From the NCBI RefSeq assembly GCF_035594125.1, contig NC_087151.1:29233521-29297520 (forward strand): a stretch of DNA of 64,000 bases. Reading direction: 5' to 3'. Within the stretch, counting starts at the first letter, position 1; each line of letters opens with the position of its first letter. The DNA comes from Scylla paramamosain (lineage: Eukaryota; Arthropoda; Malacostraca; Decapoda; Portunidae). Below are positions 16,984 through 30,167 of this stretch, piece after piece. A program made the translations under genes and the position numbers. The notes beneath the pieces were generated by a model. The model saw only the letters and a list, made by a program, of their open reading frames with translations. It ran no database searches and had not been told where the DNA came from.

Positions 16984-17635
16984 AGATTCAGTTCTGAAAA
17001 CTACATGGCGCCTCTCGCATTGCTGGAGAGGGATGCGCCACACACATACACGCACTATGTGAATGAATTGCAAGTCTTTAAAAGCTTAGCGAACCTAAAT
17101 GAAATCTTACAAACAGATGGATACACAAATTATTAGGTAACTTTGTTATGTTGCCGATTCTTTCATTTTAAGAGGAACTTTTCAACTACTTTACTATGGC
17201 GTCACAATTTTAGCTGTACAAAAAGTTGGCTTCAAGAGAATTCTGGGACTGTATATTCTGTAGATGAAAGGGGAATATACAGGTGTTAAATTTCCATGTA
17301 AACAGGAAAAATTGTATTGACGGTGGCCGAAATCTTTAACATACTCATAATTTATGATGTTTCTCGTTCTCTTCATATTACCCAAATTAGTAACGAGAAA
17401 ATGCTGTTTTAGAAATAAATTTTTATTGTTTTATCAAATCCTGAGCTTTCAAAATAAAATTTGTTAAATTGTACTGTTTCCCAAAAAAAAGGCTACTATT
17501 TTGGGAAGCTCTGTTCTTAAATTAAAGCGGAAAACTTTTCAGACGAGAATTTCCCTTCTCACATTACAAAGCCGCTGTGTACGAGGAAAAAACTGATGCT
17601 TTTTAGAAAAAAAAAATCGTTATGTAGTCATTCGT

Positions 17636-17664
17636 ACACACACACATACACACACACACACACA

Positions 17665-17744
<80 letters not shown>
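17636..17744. repeat. (CA)n(CT)n compound array
   Basis: A CA part up to 17667 followed by CT to 17744. The counterpart in B is at 33697-33804. Confidence 0.96.
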
Positions 17745-17746
<2 letters not shown>

Positions 17747-19313
17747 AGGCATTTTGCTTAAGGCCTCTTAGCAAGCATTAAAGAAGTAAAAAAAGGTGTA
17801 AAGAAATTGACTTATTGATATCTCAAATACATCTGTCCTCACTCACGCCCTTAGCAACAATGACCAGTAGTAATGACCAGCCTCAGTGTCCATTGTGTCT
17901 GGTGACGCGTGATGGGCTCTGTTCTCTTGGTGAAACGCTTTATGTTCTGTTCATGCTGTGGTCTTTATAGTGACGAATGCGACGCAGACAAGTCACTGTG
18001 ATATCATTCTATCATAGACCTTCATATGTCGGGATTGAATGGTGTCGATATGGCAAAACTTCTGCATTTTAAAACGCAAAACCTGCAGAACGTCATACGG
18101 AATTTCGTCAAGGGAGGCAGTGAGTCATTCCCGTTTCAGCCGGAGAAAAACCGGTTACGCGTCACCAAACACATAATGACCACCCTAGTAATCAATACTG
18201 GTCACTGTTGCCGTGGGCATGAGCGAGATGCACTTAAGATAACAATGTCATTTTTTTATGTTTGCCAAGAAGTATTAAATGAAACGCGCTCCCCGAGCAG
18301 CTTGCACTGCAGCGACTCAAGATCAGTGTTCGCTGAGTGTAGAGTCCAACTGCCTTTATAGAGAAGCTGGAAGCCGAGTGGTAAAGATATTGGTAAGCAC
18401 ATACAAACATACATATATACGTTCAAAGAAGGATTATCAGTATTCAGTTAAGATATGTTTTTTTGACGTTTGCTGTACGACGAGAATGAATAACAGCCAC
18501 ATTGCGGCGTTGCTTATTGTGAAAGGTTGTTGCAAACCTCAAAATGAGTATAAAAATGAGGAAAAATAATAATTGAAAATAGTGTGAAATTAGCGATCTA
18601 TTTTATTGCACGTGTTCAGAAAATCTGTGTTGTTGAGCTGTTCAGTGAAAAGAGTGGCGGGCGCAGGCGACTTCGTTTAGCCATATAATAACCAGAAGAA
18701 TATTCTTTTAAGAAAATCTAAATTGCACACTGCCAGGGATCTGGCACGAAAAACGGGGTCCGAGATCACATCAGGGTGCCTTTAAGGGCGGATGCGGTAG
18801 GGAGAGAAAGATTTATCGACTCGCTGAAATTCAAATGATACAGGTGCTATTTTCTTAAGAAGGAACAGTGATCTGGAGGCAAAGTAGTAAAGGAATGAAG
18901 GATGATGTGTAATATTATCTGATCAGGTTAGGAAATTAGCTGGAAGAGGAAAATAGAAAAAAAAAAAAGGAAACAGAAAGGGAGTCAACTTTTTCCTTGA
19001 ATAGACCTTCACCAATCTTGTCTCTCAGCAAGAGAAAGTACAAAACAGGAGTGACTGGAGAAAGAAAAAATAAGCTTCCAGTCACCCCAGGGTCCCTTCA
19101 CAGAACGGCGCATCACTTGCTTTGCCACCCTCTGCCTCTTGAGATGCCTTGGTGCTTGGCCTTGTGTGACATTTGACTCCTTGTTGATGGAAACATGTGG
19201 GCTACGATGGTGAAGGCCTAGACTGGGTAATCAGTTTTGTTTATGATACAGTATATGCTTGAGAGACGGTACAGACATTGAAAGTGCTTTGCGCAAATTA
19301 CATCAGTGGGAGC

Positions 19314-19453
<140 letters not shown>

Positions 19454-19900
19454 GAGCTTTATTGACCTCAGTCTCATAATATCAAAAATTAAGAGTAGCA
19501 TCAACAACCCACGGACACAACTGTACAACGTGTCTCTAACTCCGTCTACATTTCCCTGTCTTGCTTAGAGTGGTTAATCTCTCCTTTGATCACCTTCACC
19601 AACATAGGAAATTCTGGTCCATATATTACAAGATTGTTCCAATAGGTAGGTAAGGGTAGGTAAGGTAGGAATACATAGAATTTTTGTTCATGTAGCGTAG
19701 GAAACTTCCATTGTGGAAACTTCCATTGCTTTGCATCTGTTGAAATGCCTCTACCTAGCACAGACTGATGACGAGGTGCTGATGTTATGTCTACGTCCGC
19801 TAGCTGTTCTCGGCGAAATCTTCCAGAGGCAGTTAGCAGCTGGCTGGGCGTGCTTATGGAGGCGTGCTACTAAGCAAGCCTGCCGGTTAAACATTTTAAC

Positions 19901-20046
19901 AGTGACATCACTTCACTTAATTTTAGAGTTTGTTTAGAGTTTGTGCACACACTTACAGCACTAAGTTCAACGAAGGTTGAACTTAGTGCTGTGAGTGTGT
20001 GCACAAACTCTAAACAAACTCAAAAACTATGTGAGGTGATGTCACT
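19901..20046. repeat. 146-bp near-perfect palindrome (block A)
   Basis: Arms of 71 bp flank a 4-base GAAG loop (19972-19975). The inner 46 bp of the arms differ at one position and the outer 25 bp at four. The left inner arm starts GAGTTTGTTTAG and ends at TAAGTTCAAC. It could be a non-autonomous palindromic (MITE-like) element or a fold-back element. Flanks on both sides are AT-rich and no clear target duplication is visible. Confidence 0.92.
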
Positions 20047-20072
20047 ATTTAACTGACAACAAAACACAGTGA

Positions 20073-20628
20073 GGTACATAAGAACATAAAAAATGAGGAA
20101 GCTGCAAGAAACCAACAGGCCTACATGTGGCAGTCCCTGTATGAAATATACATATCTTTTCCCACCTTTCATCCCCATCCATAAATCTGTCTCATCTTCT
20201 ATTAAAACTCCCTAATCACTCAGCGATAACAACTTGATTACTGAGTCCGTTCCATTCGTCTACCACTCTATTTGAGAGTCAATTCCTTCCTATCTCTTTT
20301 TTAAAGCTAAATTTTTGAAGTTTCAACCCGTTATTTCGTGTTCTGTCCTGGTTACTGATCCTAAGAATCTTGCTTACGTCCTCCTTGTTATAACCCTTAT
20401 ACCACTTAAAGACTTCTATCAGGTCCCCTCATATTCTACGTCTCTCTAAAGAATGTAAATTTAACAGCTTCAATCTCGCTTCGTAAGGAATATTCATCAC
20501 CTGTATCCCTTTAGTCATACTCCTTTGTACTGATTCTAATAGACCTATATCCTTCCTGTAATATGGGGACAAGAACTGCACAGCGTTGCCTAGATGAGGT
20601 CTGACCAGCACCAAATATAATTTTTAAC
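20073..20628 (-). mobile_element. CR1-like LINE 3' fragment (block A, minus)
   Basis: This is the reverse complement of the 3' end of the element at 1-2778. On the minus strand it encodes LVRPHLGNAVQFLSPYYRKD and LLNLHSLERRR, followed by the 3' UTR (CAGGGACTGCCAC) and the tail octamer remnant TTATGTTCTTATG at 20073-20090. It is 5'-truncated with several frame breaks, so it is a fossil. The palindrome lies just beyond its 3' tail. Confidence 0.85.
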
Positions 20629-20807
20629 ACCACCACGTTACTATAATATCCTGTAACGAGGGAGCTCTTCTGTTGTTGGTGTAAATAAATTGTATATATT
20701 GGCTTGATTCAAACATTTTTTTCAGCCCTATTCGTATCACGTTACGTTAAATCAAATGTTAAGAGTCGATTTGATAGAATGAGTGTTATAAATATAGCAC
20801 GGCTGGC

Positions 20808-21112
20808 GTAAGCAAAATTCTCAGGATCAGTAATCATGGTAGAACAAGAAATAATTGGTTCAAGCTTGAAAAAGTTAGATTTACAAAGAAATAGGAAATA
20901 AATGGTTCACAAATAGAGGGGTAGGTGAATGGAATCTACTCGGCAATCAGGTTGTTAGTTGCGAGTGATTAGGGAGTTTTTAAAAGATTGGACTGATTTA
21001 TGGATGGGGATGAAATGTGTAAATAGGTTAGTATGTTTCTTACAGGGACTGCCACGTGTAGGCCTGATGCTTCCTACAGCATCCCTTATTTTCTATGTTC
21101 TGTTCTAAAATC
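20808..21112 (+). mobile_element. CR1-like LINE 3' fragment (block A, plus)
   Basis: A second 3' fragment of the same family in the opposite orientation, starting near GTAAGCAAAATTCTCAGGATC and ending with the UTR block CAGGGACTGCCACGTGTAGG and a decayed tail (TCTATGTTCTGTTC). It has no usable frame. Confidence 0.8.
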
Positions 21113-21714
21113 CATATCACATCGATTTATTCAATGCGGAAATACAGAATTTTAGCAGTATTTCTACTTTTTTTTAATGGAAATGCAAATTTTGTCCTTT
21201 TCTTTTCTCCTACTCTCCTAATGAATTTCATGTGTTTTGCTTCTCGTTGTCTTTCATCTCCTCCTAGAAGTAATGTTGCCATCAACTGGATACTACACGA
21301 AGTAGAATTTATGATGGGCATAACTAGTCTGCATTCTCAAGCCATTAAATTCAGTTGAAATGTACAGACTAAGTAGTTGTGAGTAATTATGATTTGTACT
21401 TTTCTACATCCTAGGTATTTATGAATGTTAAGGCTAGCACATATTATGGCATGGCCCCTGACCAGTACTTCAGTGCTTAGTGTTGAAACTGAATTATTGA
21501 AAGGCAAAATTATTGAAGAGATGTGCCCTTTGGTGAAGCAATCTGGGATACTAGACGCATGATATTTAATGCTTATATCCTCCAGTGTCACCATCCTCTT
21601 TTTTATAAATTGTGAAAATATAAAAACTTTTCTCACAAACCACAAGTTGTAAATAACGGTAGACTGCACACATCACACCTTTGAAAACCATTAAAATCAA
21701 GATGAAAACTAAGT

Positions 21715-21715
<1 letters not shown>

Positions 21716-21798
<83 letters not shown>
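21716..21798. repeat. (CT)n microsatellite
   Basis: About 41 units. The counterpart in B is at 38726-38805. Confidence 0.97.
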
Positions 21799-21800
<2 letters not shown>

Positions 21801-21869
21801 CTCTGTTATCTGTTATCTGGAACGTTTTGTACTTCTGTCAGTAGTTTCTAATCATGCTCGTAAGCTGAG

Positions 21870-21992
21870 AAGCTGAAAGTGAGTTACCCCTGGTTGATGC
21901 CCTTCCTAGCCTCGGACAGTGGCCGGAATTCATATCCGTGTGACTAAGGACCCCTCGGCCCACAAAGCGCCCTCGGCAGCACTGCACCACGG

Positions 21993-21994
<2 letters not shown>
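21870..21994 (-). mobile_element. tRNA-derived SINE-like fragment (block A)
   Basis: On the minus strand it begins GCCGTGGTGCAGTGCTGCCG (A-box-like TGGTGCAGTG). Then comes a degenerate B-box (GGATATGAATTCC, compare GGTTCGAATCC) and the segment GGAAGGGCATCAACC, a type of sequence I associate with tRNA-derived SINEs. No functional tRNA fold is likely because the B-box is mutated. It abuts a TG array. The family name is unknown to me. Confidence 0.5.
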
Positions 21995-22185
<191 letters not shown>

Positions 22186-22696
22186 CAAAACATAAACGCG
22201 AACGTTACGTAACGTGAGTCCGTCGTGTAACAAAAACACCAGTGTGGACGGAACTCAAAATGTCACTGGGTAACAGCCAAGCGAACTTTTATGTTACGCT
22301 TCGGGATTCTCCAGTTTAGGGTTCGCTACCGTCCCGCCTAATATGGGTAACATCAGAGGATCTTATAGGATGAGGTTACTCAGTGTGTGGATGGGACGTG
22401 TGTTCGGCGCATTATCAACTGCCTACACCAAGTTTGCTCAATTAATTTACAGCTCAGTAATCAAGGTCAGGCTTGGAAACTCATGTCTGTGAATAATGCA
22501 CGACCTCTATATTCCATTGTTTTCTTTAGTTTTGATATTATCGTAAGTATATATAATATACGAAACATAATGATATTATAGCTATGATATCAGCAATACA
22601 TTTAAGTTATAATCTTTGAGATATAGTCATTAATATCGGTAAACCTTTGAGATATGTAAATGATGGTGCATGGACTCTGTCATGCGCTGGAAGGTG

Positions 22697-22730
22697 GTGT
22701 GTGTCCTGAAAAGATTGGGAACCGCTGTCC
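22697..22730. mobile_element. Possible hAT-like terminal repeat (block A)
   Basis: TTGGGAACCGCTG (22715-22727), with CTGGAAGGTGG nearby, resembles inward-reading ends of hAT-type DNA transposons (reverse complement CAGCGGTTCCCAA). I did not find the partner terminal repeat. Also present in B at 39699-39732. Confidence 0.25.
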
Positions 22731-22846
22731 TAGACGAAGGTAGCCAGGACCTGTTTCGAGCCCTGAAATATTACTTACTCATCTGTTTTATATACTCTTT
22801 CCAGAAAGCTCTACAAACCCTCAAAGGAACAATCAAGTTAATCGAG

Positions 22847-23413
22847 ATGAGTAAGCAACTGTTGAGTGGTCATACGTACGAGGAACTAAAGGAAGAGGAG
22901 CTCAAGGCCTTGGACTTGGATCACTTCGACCATGGTGTGGTTCGCATTCAGCCTGAGGGTTGGTTGTATCCTGGCACTGCACCTATCTACCTTGACAGGC
23001 TCTATAACATGGAGGTATTCATTCGTTCCTCATGATCATGTGCAGCATAACAAATCCAGGCCACTTTTAACTTGTGCCTAAAACTATCTTTGTCACCTCA
23101 GTTTAGAAGCGACGACGTGATTGTGAAGACCTTCCCCAAGTGTGGCACCACCTGGATGCAGGAAATTGTGTGGACCATGCTACACAACCCTAACCTGGAC
23201 AACCCCAAGGGGGACGAGTTTCTGTGGATCCGTTCCGAAGATATAAGGTTCATTCCCATAGTGCTTCTTTTTTATATAAAATTTGATGTCAAAGAAAAAA
23301 GAAAAATGTAATGAAGATCAAGACTAGGATTGAAATATACACATAATGTAATGCAACGTATCGGGATTCACGTGCTAATCGTCAGGCTTGAAAAAAAAAA
23401 AATAAATAAAAAT

Positions 23414-23509
<96 letters not shown>

Positions 23510-26500
23510 CTTTATTTATTCTTATCAGACGACGATTGACACTAGGGCTTGAACATGACACTGAGCTGAACTGAGCTCCCCAAACTTTGGATATTCGTCA
23601 CATTGCGCAATATTCTCCAGTGTGAACAGCTCATTCCTGCCACTGGCTCAAACTCTGAAAGCAATTTCGACAGTGTTTTCCTTAAGTGTAAGCTTTGTTT
23701 ACCACTATAAGTTAAAGGAAAGTAAATGTCATTCCGGAAACCGTCGAAACATTAAGTTTACACGAATTAACCTGTTATCAGTTTGTGTGTCAGTAATTCT
23801 ATACTGACATTGTATCGCTCTCTTCCCAGCATCTCAGGTTAAGAAACACTGATTTAAAGAGAAATCTATTAGGAAGACTTAAGTTACAAAAATGCTGTGA
23901 TCCAAGGTAAAGGATAAAATAGTCGAAACAAATATTAAAAGATCTAAAAGCAAAAATACTTTGTTAGATATGTAAGATAAAAAGGAAAAAAAGTTAAATA
24001 CTTAGTTCAGGAAAAGTTGGCTTACTTACGATAAAGGTCGGACTCAAAAAACCGTCGGAATTACGTATAACACTAACGTCTGAAAAGGCGAGGCACTTGT
24101 TACCGTTAACCTCTGATGTAATTTTAGACCTGATCATAGAATATGTGGATTCTGAAACGTTGCATTAAAGGAAAATCCATTTTTGATAATTGCATTGCAA
24201 CTCTATAGTTGTTCTAGATTTAATTTCTTTTAGATTTAATACTAACAAATCTCAGCATCTTATATTTATGTATATTTTTTTCTCTTTTAGCCTTGACATG
24301 ATGTTTGATTTAAAACTGTTGAAGGGACAGCCTCCAAATTCTTACCTGAAAAAGTTCAATGAGGCGTGTCCGGGCAAGAAGTGGGAGGAAGGCTTGTCTC
24401 TCCAGCTTGCAGAAGTGGCTAAAAGTCCTCGCGTCTTAAAGAGTCATTTCTATCTGAGTCTCTACCCTGATGACATCCTTGACAGGATCAAGGTCAGATT
24501 AGCAGAATACTCAGTTTATGTTAGAGATTACACAGTGGTTTAATTGTTTGTCATGGCTGAGGTTGTTACTTGTCTGGTAGTAAAGACACAACAAAGCTAC
24601 CAACCTTTAGTTTATTGAGTGAGTTCATCAAGATGAGGGCATGAGGCGAGCTGATGAGCAGTGTCAAGTGAAGCCCCCACTTTCTCCCTCACGTTTTGCT
24701 GCGGGTAATGGTTTCAATGTCACGCGGTGCTCATCATGGTACCCACGTTTTTCCTCCATCACAACTTTTTTTTACTTCCAGCCACTGCTAAACATATATT
24801 GTCAAGAAGTTCTTAGAAATGTATATTGTTTGCTATCATAAGCATTACATACATCTCCCTTAAGTATTACTAATTTGTATATGCGTTAAACCATATACTT
24901 GTATTTTGCCACTACTCCATAAATAATATGCCTTCACCACGACCACAAAAGGTAAAAACAATTCCCAATATAGCAAACACTCACAGGCTTGCCAGGTATG
25001 CATGCAACGACATCAGTTTGTTGTGAGCCAGCCTTACTCATCATCTTGAAAATAAGAAGCAGAAAGATCCATCAGTGGGCACCTTTGGAATATTCTGCCT
25101 TCACTGTTCAGATACTGTACATCACTGGAATGAGCTAACAATGTTTCCCCTAGCCATCAGGAAGATGGCTGATTTAATACCCGGCTGGCAGCAGCCCGCG
25201 AGCCTCATGTCCTTTCAAGCCTTCGTACCTTTATAGCTGGGATTATACCCTATACTTAACATGAAGATCACTTAGAGATTTACCGGCATAAATAAATTTT
25301 TGATGAAAATTACACTGCTAAGTGATGAATTAATACTTTTTGTTTTGAGTGTGATGTTTTATACACTTTATGGACAAGTGATTTTAGTTTGTGGATAAAA
25401 ATATTAATTCCCTATCTCGAAATTTAGCAAAACTAGCTATAGATAGTTTAGCTCCACCAGTAATGCAATATTGTTGACTGGCCATTATTCCTCAGGTGGT
25501 CTACGTGGCCAGAAATCCCAAGGACATGATCATCTCCTATTTCTATTTCTATGAAGCACTAAAACCCTTTCCTATGGTTTCTACCATGGAAGATACACAG
25601 AAGAGACTGATAGATGGACAGAGTAAGTAGTTTTTAGTTACTCTATATTTACATAAACATTACAGATCACGTTACATTTTAAATAATATTTTTCACGAGT
25701 TTTAGTGAAATATCTCACAAAAAATATATCTCATTTCAGTATTGTACGGTCAATATTGGTCACACGTGAAGCAGGCGTGGCAGAAGAGGCACCACCCTAA
25801 CCTGCACTTCGTGTTCTACGAAGACATGAAGGCAGACATCATGTCGGAGCTGAGGAAGCTCAACGAGTTCTTAGGAACACAACTGAGTGAGGAGAAGCTT
25901 GAGGCCGTGAGTGTCTCGTGGTACACGGGAGTCCAGTGTAACTTGGGGTTCATGTGGCAGTGATGGAACAGTGTCCTGCAATAAACGGAGGGATTAATGA
26001 GTCCTGAGCTACTGACTGCTTACTAGATTTGATCTCTCCCTCAGATAGCGCAATACACCTCCTTCTCATCCATGAAGGCGCGAGGAGAACCTCTACAAGA
26101 CGATGTTTTTCACAAAGAAAATAAGAGAGATGTTACGTTTTTCCGTAAGGGTGAGTAATTACATGGCAGAGGCTCCAGCTTAGTGTTCTGGTCTTGGGGT
26201 GCCATTTACAGCAGTGTTCCTCGACCATTCCTAAGTTCATCCACCCATGTAGGATCTTTTTAAAAATCCATGTACCCACGTGCCTTGAATGATTCTTTTA
26301 AAAATATTGACTTTTTCTCTAGTTTAAGATTGCTGATATATAAAAATTAAAGTATTAGGTCTCTTTTAAGTATTTTAAAAAAATAAAATTCCTACATAAT
26401 TCGTATGTACTAAATGTATAATATTACAAAATTATTATATGATTATACATTTTCTATTTCTACTTATAAATCAGCATACCATATTCATTCAAAGTACTTT

Positions 26501-28271
26501 ACATTAATATCAATTCAATCTAATTTCTTCCAGGACACTTACAATTTTTCTTTACTAAAATATCTTTTCCAACTCTGCTGTCTTGTACAGCTTAGGAGAT
26601 GTGATGTACTTCACCACTCCTTTATCTAAATCTCATCTTCTTTTCCTATCCAAAACACATGTGTCTGAGGCAATAGAGCAATCCTTTCTTTGCTCCCTCC
26701 TACTTTATTTACCCTCATTTTTAAAACAAAAGCTAGATATTGCTTCTATGTGTGGAACGATTCCACTTGCTGTCATGCTCACGCTCTTGAATCTTCAGAA
26801 TATTCCACCATCTGTAGAGTCCCTCTCAATCTAAATTTATCAGTGCTGTATACCTCTCATGTAAGTCCTCTAACTATGAAAAGTTCTTTGACTATTTAAC
26901 ACCTAAAGTGGAACCACATCAAGACTCTTCCCTTTCACTGAGATTTCCATTAGAGACGTAAATGATCACTACCACATTTGGCATCCTCTCCTCTCAGTGA
27001 CCAAGCTCGTGAATTTTGTTATCCACCACGATCTACATCAACTAGTGCAACGCCAGACTCATATTCCTGACCGTCTTGGAGATACGCCCAACATTCTATA
27101 CCTTTTCGTAACCTCTAATCCTGGTTATGCTGTCTCCCCGTCATATCCGTTGCAATCCTCCAATCACAACCTCGTATCTATATCTTGTCCTGTAGCTCCA
27201 ATTGCTCCTCAGGACCTCCCAAAGCGTAGGTGCGTCTGGGTCTTTGCCTCTGCTAAATGGGGGGACCTGAGGAAATATTCAAATTTCTCATGGAATGACT
27301 ACTGTTTCAGTGACACTCCTGTCGCTCTGTGCTGAACGCATAACAAAGGTTACAGTGTTTGTCATAGAGGCGTACATTACTCATTCTTTTCTCGCCATAA
27401 ACCTTCCAAACCATGGTCTAACTCAGCCTGTTCCTGTGCTATATATGATAGAGGTGTGGCCCCACAAACGGTACTTGAGCCTTTCATCACCTGAATTTCA
27501 TGCATTTTATATTTCTGCCCGGAATTATACCAAGTCTGTTTTCCACCTAGCCTTAAACTTCATCAATAGAAAATGTGAAACTTTTGCTAGAGATCTAACT
27601 CCCCTTGTTACTCCTGACACCTCGCCAAAGATATCCCTAATAACTTTACTTCTTCATCTTTGACTCCCCTTTATTTCAGCTGCCATCTGCTTAGCCCTCA
27701 GAAGGATTATGGACCTGATGGAGCCCCTCTTATTGTTCTCTGAAACTATGCTTCCTCTAACTGACTGTCTTCAGTGTCTCTCTCATCGCCACACTGTTGT
27801 ATCTTCTAATGTTATTTTCACGCTAAATGTTCTGATCTTGCAAACTGTAAGCCTCCCAATCAAGACACTTATCCTCTAACTTTCGATAATCCGTCTTGAA
27901 CTCTCTTTAGGGATTAACACTCAAGTGGGTATTTTATTTTTTTATCTTCAGTTTTTGTTGTCCTTGGCCAATGATCCTTTTACATAAAAAGTACACACTA
28001 CTCATATTATGTACCCCTTCTTGCAACCATTATTTCTAGGTACCCTTTGAAACAATTCATGCACCCTAGCATGCACCATGTACCCAGACTGACTATGACT
28101 GATCTACATTGTCATGTGTTTCGTCATCCTTTGTGATATGCTTGTATTACAGGCAAGACGGGAGACTGGAAGAACCACTTTACGCCAGAACTGCAGAAAA
28201 AGATGGATCATTGGATCAAAGAGAACATCGCAGACACTGATCTGAACCTGAAATGGGCTCTGGCTGAATGA
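22847..28271 (+). CDS. Cytosolic sulfotransferase, copy A (7 exons)
   Basis: The enzyme transfers sulfate from PAPS to a hydroxyl or amine acceptor in the cytosol; the substrate cannot be told. Coding exons are 22847-23014, 23102-23247, 24291-24492, 25496-25622, 25740-25906, 26045-26150 and 28153-28271. All introns are GT-AG and phases are consistent, giving 344 residues. Motifs seen are the PAPS 5'-phosphosulfate loop TFPKCGTTW (66-74; Cys replaces the usual Ser), the catalytic histidine in VLKSHFYL (His157), the 3'-phosphate site YVARNPKDMIISYFYF (Arg178, Ser186), and RKGKTGDWKNHFT (304-316). The dimer motif KxxxTVxxxE is altered to KNHFTPELQK. The ATG at 22847 has G at -3 and lies 43 bases after a good acceptor (ends 22803), implying a 5' UTR exon upstream. 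The N-terminus is about 20 residues longer than in mammalian SULT1. Intron 6 holds an old LINE. Confidence 0.93.
23417..23505. repeat. (AT)n in intron 2 (copy A)
   Basis: About 44 AT units after an A-rich stretch. The same array in B spans 40406-40497. Confidence 0.96.
26605..27989 (+). mobile_element. Old family J LINE in sulfotransferase intron 6 (copy A)
   Basis: Degraded endonuclease blocks are recognisable: a decayed TQVSEATE-type stretch near 26660, LYTSHVSPL, and then the HDLHQLVQRQTHIPDRLGDT block near 27020-27080 and NHNLVSISC. A short piece of the C-terminal region (LTDCLQCLSHRH) and the 3' end TTTTACATAAAAA follow. The RT core is deleted. It lies in sense orientation within the intron and is shared with B, so it predates the A/B duplication. 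Confidence 0.8.
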
Positions 28272-28732
<461 letters not shown>

Positions 28733-29279
28733 GTAATCCAGATAGGTATTGAAATCTAAGCCGAAGAGCTAGTCCTGTCACGTATAGAAAGAAAACCGAA
28801 AATTTACAATTCTTTGTTTCGTGTAGCAGCATCTTTGAATATACCATAATCTGTCCTAACGTTTGATTTTTATTTTTTTGGGGGGCTGGGTTTTAACTTT
28901 TTCTTCATTTATTTATTTATTTTTATATAAGTAAATGAAGGTGACGAAGGTGACTTCTCGTCAGCTGCAGTTCCCAAATAAGCGTTATAAATAATTTCAC
29001 ACACCACACAATCAAATAACAATCACACAATCGCACATGCAAGACAACCGTTTTCCATTCTTTTTTTCACAACAGAAAACGAGCAACTAGACGTTGTTTC
29101 CTGCTGCTTTTGCCTAACTGCCAACAAAAGCTGCCAATATTTTGACAGAAATTTGCCCTGTGTGACTCCGCCTTAACTGTTTCTGTTTTAAAATCCTTAT
29201 TTCATGTCCCTTATCAGTCTAATAGTAATGTATATTTTCTAATTGTAATATATATTTTTGAGAAAGTTGATATATATAT

Positions 29280-30117
29280 AACTGATTAACTAACCACTTA
29301 CTATCTTCTCTTTTTTAGTGCAAAAGTGAGCCCTCACGCTAAAATCACATTCACTCTTTTATCCCCTATGAATGTCTATGATTTATGAAGACCCATAGGC
29401 TTTAAAACCAATGCTTTAATGTTCTTCTTAATCGTGCTGTACAAATATTCTATCTTTATATATATATGAGACTGTCCAAAAGCGAATTGATAAATAAATG
29501 GCAGTGTAGGTACCTGTGAAAGGCAGCCGAGTTATTGTTCTTAAAAGTAATCATAGTGAAAGAATTCTAGAGGGGTTATCAAATTCGCTTGTTAAGGCAC
29601 AATTTAAATGGCCATGAGCACTCAAGGTTACTTCGGATTTTATGAGTAAATAAAGGACTGAACCTAATGACCTGATTATAAGATCAATGCGTGAGTGCAG
29701 ACGGTGTGGGAGACGGACGGCTAGCAGCTTTCCTCACACCCACACTGAATCTCAGTTCCTGTTGGTGTGCCCTGTGTTCCCATATGTTGTTTTATACCAG
29801 CGGTGACCAAATATGTTGCGGTGAAATGGTATTTTCTTTGATACTTTACAATTCCAATTGTACTAGAAAACATCGTTGAGACATTTCAATCCTTCCTACC
29901 CTTTAACACACCTACATGAACCATGAGAAGACAAAGAGACTTTACTTGTGTCTTATTATTCTTCTTTTAATGGAACTCAAATTATAGAGATCAGAATTAA
30001 TGTATGAAGGGAATGTTAGAATGAGGATTGTCAAGAACTTCTGCATTATTAAGGAAGATATAATAGAGATGGAAAAAGTAGGAAACCTTGATAACTGAGT
30101 CTTCTCCAGAGTGAGGA
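29280..30117. other. Unique spacer between blocks A and B
   Basis: AT-rich sequence without a recognisable gene or repeat family. It ends just before the CA array where block B similarity begins. Confidence 0.6.
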
Positions 30118-30125
30118 ACCTTCCT

Positions 30126-30129
<4 letters not shown>

Positions 30130-30165
<36 letters not shown>
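30130..30165. repeat. (CA)n at the left edge of block B
   Basis: About 18 units. Corresponds to the interrupted CA array at 14719-14752 in A. Confidence 0.95.

Positions 30166-30167
<2 letters not shown>

Noticed and set aside
18026..18361. 111-codon open frame in block A
   Set aside because: The block B counterpart lacks about 95 bp of it and is frame-broken, with no recognisable domain.
22670..23035. Longer sulfotransferase N-terminus starting at 22670
   Set aside because: The frame crosses a strong splice acceptor ending at 22803, and the upstream residues resemble neither the family nor a signal peptide. The ATG at 22847 fits better.
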